This document shows positions 61,786 through 64,000 of a stretch of DNA of 64,000 nt, in pieces. A program made the position numbers and the translations under genes. The stretch's first letter is position 1. Each line of letters opens with the position of its first letter. Origin of the DNA: Methylobacterium sp. CB376 (GTDB lineage Bacteria > Pseudomonadota > Alphaproteobacteria > Rhizobiales > Beijerinckiaceae); assembly GCF_029714205.1 (NCBI RefSeq), contig NZ_CP121648.1:1736001-1800000 (forward strand). Direction: 5' to 3'. A model generated the notes under the pieces. It saw only the letters and a list, made by a program, of their open reading frames with translations, did not search any database and was not told the DNA's origin.

Positions 61786-62277
61786 AGTCGTGCCTCCAGT
61801 GCTTCTGGATCAGGGCTGTCATGTAGATCATAAATGGGGCGGCTTCGCAATACACGTCTCAAGAACGTGGCCGTGCCGCGGAATGCGCCAGTGTCAGCGA
61901 ATTGCGCTCGATCTTATCCGGCGCGAGGCGAATAGCCGTGGCATGGACAGGCCGTGGAGGCTCGGGACGGGGACATCGGCCCCGTTCGCGCGGGCGCGGG
62001 TCCCCGATCGTCCCGCTCCGTCGACGCGCGGCGGGGACGAGCGGCCGGTCCCGGGCCCCGACGGGGATCCGCGCCTTCCGATTCCGGCCCCGTCTCCGCG
62101 CGGACCGACGCGCCTCGCACCTCCCTCGTCGCGCTGCCCTCACCCCGTGGCGGGGAGCGGGCCGGGCAGGGGGTCGACGACGCCGCGATGCCGACGGCCT
62201 CGTGCCGAGCCGAGCCGAGCCGAGCCGAGCCGAGCCGAGCCGCGGACGGGCAGGGCTTCGCTCCCGTCGCGGCGGCC
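61786..62277. other. Gap with short tandem GCCGA repeats
   Basis: About 490 bases without an accepted gene. It includes a run of about seven GCCGA units at 62204-62241. Confidence 0.45.
62204..62241 (+). repeat. Pentanucleotide tandem repeat (GCCGA, about 7 copies)
   Basis: A simple-sequence run, GCCGA repeated about seven and a half times. It lies outside any accepted gene, about 40 bases past the stop of the minus-strand gene at 62278. Confidence 0.9.
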
Positions 62278-62652
62278 TCACTTGTCCTGGACGGTCGGAT
62301 GTCCCGCGTCTGCTCCCCGCGCACCGGGGGCCCGGCGGCGCCTCACGGTCGGAGACGCGGGCCCTGCCTCCCGCGCGGCGGCCGCGTCCCGGTCGCGCGT
62401 GGGCGTTGCCAGCAGGATCGCCGTCCTCACCGCCGCGCGCATCTGGGCGTCGGACGAGCCATGCATGGCCAGCACCTCGCGGGCCTGAGGGTTGGCCTGC
62501 ATGATCGCGCAGACGTCGATCGCGATGCCCTCCGCGAGCTGTCGCGGCCCGGGCGCCGGATCGTTCAGGTAGTCCGCCACGGCAGCGTCGAGCTGCTCGT
62601 CGGTGACGCGCTTGCGCTTGTGGAGATCCCCGATGGTGGGAGTGTCGATCAT
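62278..62652 (-). CDS. Small hypothetical protein
   Basis: A 124-residue soluble protein starting MIDTPTIGDLHKRKRVTDEQ, with a helical core (LDAAVADYLNDPAPGPRQLA, then AIDVCAIMQANPQAREVLAM and SDAQMRAAVRTAILLATPT) and an Arg-rich disordered tail. ATG 62652 is chosen from composition. No family recognised. Confidence 0.65.
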   Translation of the reverse strand: MIDTPTIGDLHKRKRVTDEQLDAAVADYLNDPAPGPRQLAEGIAIDVCAIMQANPQAREVLAMHGSSDAQMRAAVRTAILLATPTRDRDAAAAREAGPASPTVRRRRAPGARGADAGHPTVQDK

Positions 62653-63040
62653 GGGCAAACTTCTACTCTGGCATGCCTGAATGCTGCGTTGAAGCGGATG
62701 ATCGGGCAATGCGGCGGTCTGCGCAGGCGATGGGAGCCTCGAAACATCCAGTATCTACTTGATAGGCCGCCACGGCGTCGGTGCAGGAGCGCACTGCTGG
62801 ATCGCTGCGCGGGGTCCGGAGATGCGCGCGGGCGCGCCTGGGTGGGGTCGCGGACGAGCGCAGCCGGTCGGCCCCCCGCCGGTGACCGCCGACGAAGCGG
62901 TGATCGGGAGGGGGATCGTCGCGCGTGCGTCGGGCCTGTCCCCGAGGCGGCGGGGCTGGCCGGGCGGGGCCCTTGAGCGAGGGGGCGGTCCGGGCTTGAG
63001 GGGCGGCGGTCATCGGTGCCAGCCATAACCGGCAGCCGGC

Positions 63041-63088
63041 GCGAGAGTTTCGGCGAAAGTTTCGGCGAGAGTTTCGGCGAGAGTTTCG
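63041..63088 (+). repeat. 12-bp tandem repeat, four copies
   Basis: Four contiguous copies of GCGAGAGTTTCG, the second with one change (GCGAAAGTTTCG). The period is a multiple of three, and frames through it are open, but no gene around it is convincing. Confidence 0.9.
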
Positions 63089-63239
63089 GATCGCGTGCTT
63101 CGCCGAGGGAGGCGGGATCCGATCCGACGGGCAGCCTCACGAGGCCGAGGCGCGGACCGAGGCCGGGCGCGAAGCCGTCGGGGTGGCTGCGTCCCGATGC
63201 CGAGCGCGCATGGCACGCCGCTCGTCCGGCGCCGACGAG

Positions 63240-63283
63240 TCTAGAGCAGCACCCGATCACGTTGCAACCGGGTGCCGCTCTAG
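63240..63283 (+). repeat. Family S repeat, hairpin module
   Basis: CTAGAGCAGCACCCGATCAC, then GTTGCAACCGGGTGCCGCTC and TAG. It folds into a stem of CTAGAGC and GCTCTAG with CACCCG and CGGGTG inside. The same module ends the repeat at 47132-47235. Confidence 0.85.
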
Positions 63284-63381
63284 TGCACTGACGCCTTCAA
63301 AACGTACAAAGCTCAGCGCGATTTCTCGGGCGTTTGTAGACGTTTAGCAAATGAGCGCGTGGTGCGTTCGTCAGTGTCTGT

Positions 63382-63451
63382 GCACTAGATCTCTGATCTT
63401 GCCGCATTTTCTGCGACGAACCGGCATCCACTTCGTCGGAAAATGCTCTAA
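63382..63451 (-). repeat. Family S repeat, second module
   Basis: On the minus strand TAGAGCATTTTCCGACGAAG and TGCCGGTTCGTCGCAGAAAA match the first module of the repeat at 47132. Its first TAG is the stop codon of the SulP gene. Confidence 0.85.
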
Positions 63452-64000
63452 TCGGGCACGCATTTCGCTTGTCTCTCCTGGTATCGCTGAATAGCAACTC
63501 GCGCATTGAACAGCAGGCGATCCGGTCCGAGCTCCCTGTCCAGACCAGAGCGCCTCACCATCTCAAGCACACCGGGATTCAAGCCGACGAGCCAAACCGT
63601 CACGCTGGTTCGTCTCGCGCCCTCCTGCAACATCTTGAGGGCCGAATACTCGATATCCGGAACGCGGCTGAGGTCGAGGGCGACCACGCGAGGCTTGTGT
63701 TCTGCAATGAGCAGCCTGATCTTGTCACCCACGTTCTGTGCATTCGCGAAGTAAAGGCGTCCCTCGGGCCGTATGATCAGGAGGCCGTCGAAGGTCTCGT
63801 CGTCGGGATGCTCGGGCGAGAGGGGGCGCAGGACGTCCGCACCGCGCTTGCGACCGATCACGGCGACCGCGGGGCGCGCGGTCTGGAGGGCCAGGCCGAC
63901 CAGCGAGAGGACGACCGCGACGACGATGCCCTGGAGCGTGCCGAAGACGAGCACCCCGATGGCCGCCATGATGGCCCAGCGGAACTCCATCTGCCTCACC
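63448..64000 (-). CDS. SulP-family anion transporter, C-terminal part with STAS domain (partial)
   Basis: The visible 183 residues begin inside the membrane domain (AAIGVLVFGTLQGIVVAVVL). After a linker they form the STAS domain, with LLIIRPEGRLYFANAQNVGD and VVALDLSRVPDIEYSALKML, the usual STAS core where SulP proteins are regulated. The 5' end lies beyond 64000. The family carries sulfate, bicarbonate or C4-dicarboxylates, and the substrate is unknown here. The stop codon is in a family S repeat. Confidence 0.9.
   Translation of the reverse strand, partial: VRQMEFRWAIMAAIGVLVFGTLQGIVVAVVLSLVGLALQTARPAVAVIGRKRGADVLRPLSPEHPDDETFDGLLIIRPEGRLYFANAQNVGDKIRLLIAEHKPRVVALDLSRVPDIEYSALKMLQEGARRTSVTVWLVGLNPGVLEMVRRSGLDRELGPDRLLFNARVAIQRYQERQAKCVPD

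Larger units (their letters stand above)
62653..63447. other. Gap with repeats
   Basis: About 800 bases with no accepted gene. It contains a four-copy 12-bp tandem repeat and both modules of the family S repeat, listed separately. Confidence 0.5.

Overview
The window is very GC-rich, and nearly every non-coding strand carries long spurious reading frames. Several features suggest an alphaproteobacterium of the Rhizobiales, most likely Methylobacterium or a close relative: a GCG_CRPN-type exported repeat protein, a sigma-EcfG-type promoter (GGAAC-N16-CGTT) before a CsbD gene, small Cys-containing exported proteins, and two dispersed intergenic repeat families, one of a type common in Rhizobiales. 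This is inferred from protein and motif style, not from a marker gene. No rRNA, tRNA, CRISPR array, prophage or insertion sequence was recognised.

Layout. 0-5.6 kb: an AraC regulator divergent from a TPR protein and an MFS exporter, then a broken zinc alcohol dehydrogenase and a secreted alpha/beta hydrolase. 5.7-12.7 kb: small hypothetical proteins, the potassium transporter Kup, CsbD, a double-glycine-leader peptide gene with an in-frame stop, and a candidate anti-Shine-Dalgarno small RNA. 13-17 kb: a minus-strand operon of a PpiC-type isomerase, a HupE/UreJ-like membrane protein and a DUF3604 protein, preceded by eight copies of a 14-bp repeat. 17.5-26.4 kb: a TAXI-type binding protein with a membrane tail, small membrane and exported proteins, a DUF1003 protein, an ATP-grasp enzyme and an SDR epimerase. 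27-29.8 kb: a DevC/DevA-like ABC permease and ATPase, and a receiver-like protein lacking the phospho-acceptor Asp.

30-43.7 kb: an exported beta-helix protein, aspartate 4-decarboxylase, two tandem DUF4344 metallopeptidases, a GCG_CRPN protein, a membrane protein paralogous to one at 20 kb, an RND adaptor and pump, and PPK2. 43.9-52.4 kb (mostly minus strand): fabI, a DUF3141 protein, a small hypothetical protein, ackA, pta, a GNAT acetyltransferase, a tiny exported protein and the two subunits of an AtoDA-type CoA-transferase. Together these look like a module for acyl-CoA, acetyl-phosphate and PHA-type metabolism under oxygen or energy limitation. 52.7-64 kb: a PLA2-like exported protein, a frameshifted Gly/Tyr-rich exported protein, two paralogous AraC regulators (one beside an intact small exported protein, the other beside a remnant of the same protein), cytochrome c, a CPA1 antiporter, a second TAXI protein, and the 3' end of a SulP transporter that runs off the window.

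The least explained items are the double-glycine peptide locus (11.6-11.8 kb), the candidate sRNA (12.26-12.31 kb), the 14-bp repeat array and the operon behind it, the 17-bp repeat that shifts the frame of the Gly/Tyr-rich protein, and the palindromic repeats that lie at, and often supply, stop codons.
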